A stretch of 64,000 bases of DNA from Paenibacillus tuaregi (GTDB lineage: Bacteria; Bacillota; Bacilli; Paenibacillales; Paenibacillaceae), in assembly GCF_900086655.1 (NCBI RefSeq), contig NZ_LT575476.1, positions 3,321,869 through 3,385,868 on the forward strand. The letters run 5' to 3'. The position numbers were made by a program, and so were the translations under genes. Below are positions 63,135 to 64,000 of the stretch, in pieces. The stretch's first letter is position 1, and each line of letters begins with the position of its first letter. The notes beneath the pieces are model-generated. The model made no database searches, was not told the DNA's origin, and worked only from the letters and a program-made list of their open reading frames with translations.

Positions 63135-63982
63135 ACATTGCATTCTCCCCGTGTCCGAACGACACGTTTGTCTTTCATGCTCTGGTCCACGGTCTAATCC
63201 CGGATGTGCCAGAATTTGAGGTCACTTATGCGGATATTGACATCACTAACAACTGGGCGATCGACAAGACTGGTCCGGAGATCCTCAAGATTTCTTACGC
63301 CGCACTGCCCTGGGTGCTTGACGATTACGCGCTTCTGCCTTGCGGAGGAGCCCTGGGACGCGGCTGCGGCCCCCTTGTGCTGACAAAGGACGGCACAGCC
63401 GGACCTGCCAATCCGTCTACACTTAGCGGCCGGCGGGTAGCTGTCCCGAGTGAACGCTCCACCGCTTATCTGCTGTTCCGTCTCTGGGCCGCCAAGAATG
63501 TGCCAGGTGGTGTGGGCGAAATTGTAGTGATGCCCTTTGATCAAATCATGCCTGCGGTACGCGATGGGCAGATCGACGCGGGACTGGTTATTCACGAGGC
63601 CCGTTTCACCTATCCCGAATATGGACTCTCGCTGATGACAGATCTGGGCAGCTGGTGGGAGGAGACCACAGGTCTTCCGATCCCGCTTGGCGCCATCATC
63701 GCCCGCCGCTCCCTGGACCTGCCCCGCATTGCGGAATGGATCCGCGCTTCCGTACAGTATGCCTGGGCGCACCCGGAAGCATCCGCTTCCTATGTCGCAA
63801 ACCATGCCCAGGAGATGGCGCCAGAAGTTACTCAGGCCCATATCGGCCTGTACGTCAATGAGTTCACCGCCAATCTGGGCGAGGATGGCTACAACGCGGT
63901 TAGCCACCTCTTAAGCCTTGCTGCTGATGAAGGATTAGTGCCGCGAATCGATCCGGCCAAGCTTCAGTGGCCATCAGAGTAA
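63131..63982 (+). CDS. mqnD: 1,4-dihydroxy-6-naphthoate synthase
   Basis: A 283-residue protein of the MqnA/MqnD binding-protein-like fold beginning MNIAFSPCPNDTFVFHALVH, the MqnD signature, with the ITNNWAIDK and LPCGGALGRGCGPLVL segments. It converts cyclic dehypoxanthinyl futalosine to 1,4-dihydroxy-6-naphthoate. Translationally coupled to mqnB. It ends 18 bp before the window edge, so other mqn genes may follow. Confidence 0.95.
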   Translation: MNIAFSPCPNDTFVFHALVHGLIPDVPEFEVTYADIDITNNWAIDKTGPEILKISYAALPWVLDDYALLPCGGALGRGCGPLVLTKDGTAGPANPSTLSGRRVAVPSERSTAYLLFRLWAAKNVPGGVGEIVVMPFDQIMPAVRDGQIDAGLVIHEARFTYPEYGLSLMTDLGSWWEETTGLPIPLGAIIARRSLDLPRIAEWIRASVQYAWAHPEASASYVANHAQEMAPEVTQAHIGLYVNEFTANLGEDGYNAVSHLLSLAADEGLVPRIDPAKLQWPSE

Positions 63983-64000
63983 CCCGGTTCTATGATTGCA

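Overview
The window looks like chromosome of a Paenibacillus-type Firmicute (order Bacillales). The signs are S-layer homology (SLH) anchored exoproteins, copper-amine-oxidase-like stalk domains on secreted proteins, a YesM/YesN two-component pair beside an LplABC-type sugar importer without its own ATPase, futalosine-pathway menaquinone genes, strong AGGAGG-type ribosome binding sites and roughly balanced base composition by eye. I see no rRNA, tRNA, CRISPR array, prophage or intact insertion sequence.

Layout. 1-2.0 kb: a PLP-dependent SelA/DgaE-like enzyme (cut by the window edge) overlapping an amidohydrolase, probably amino-sugar acid catabolism. 2.2-9.5 kb: housekeeping and unknown genes, including a DUF1697 protein, a PCYCGC lipoprotein, a small membrane protein, a lipoprotein, a cytoplasmic hybrid histidine kinase with seven PAS domains, and an orphan small protein. 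9.5-12.0 kb: an RsgA-type GTPase and an APH-fold phosphotransferase in one operon, behind a 10-codon leader peptide and two tandem intrinsic terminators, which looks like an antibiotic- or ribosome-sensing attenuator. Next to it is a decayed 3' end of guaA. 12.1-19.1 kb: a 2-aminoethylphosphonate import and degradation operon (binding protein, ATPase, fused permease, PhnX, PhnW) followed by a DeoR-family regulator and a broken saccharopine-dehydrogenase-like remnant.

19.3-25.5 kb: an SLH surface protein with a Thr-Asp-Pro-Gly tail; a translationally coupled trio of an Lgt-like membrane protein, a radical SAM protein resembling the archaeal tetraether lipid synthase family (MJ0619/Tes) and a small membrane protein; and a secreted stalk-domain protein. 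The trio is the best candidate for an undescribed system. 25.6-44.8 kb: a glycan-use locus with GH42 beta-galactosidase, GH95 alpha-fucosidase, LplA/B/C-like importer, YesM kinase, GH31 alpha-xylosidase, AraC regulator, GH3 beta-glucosidase and YesN regulator. All four hydrolases lack signal peptides, and together they match the linkages of fucogalacto-xyloglucan oligosaccharides. CcpA (cre) boxes sit on the lplB-like start codon, inside the GH3 start and upstream of the YesN gene.

45-64 kb: a purine permease of the NCS2/AzgA type, small unknown genes, a cell-wall-anchored serine hydrolase with SLH domains, an alpha/beta hydrolase, a TetR regulator, a three-gene ABC-2 exporter, a polysaccharide deacetylase, a TVP38 membrane protein, MFS and EamA transporters, and mqnB-mqnD of the futalosine pathway. 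Most genes end in clear intrinsic terminators, several of them shared by convergent genes.
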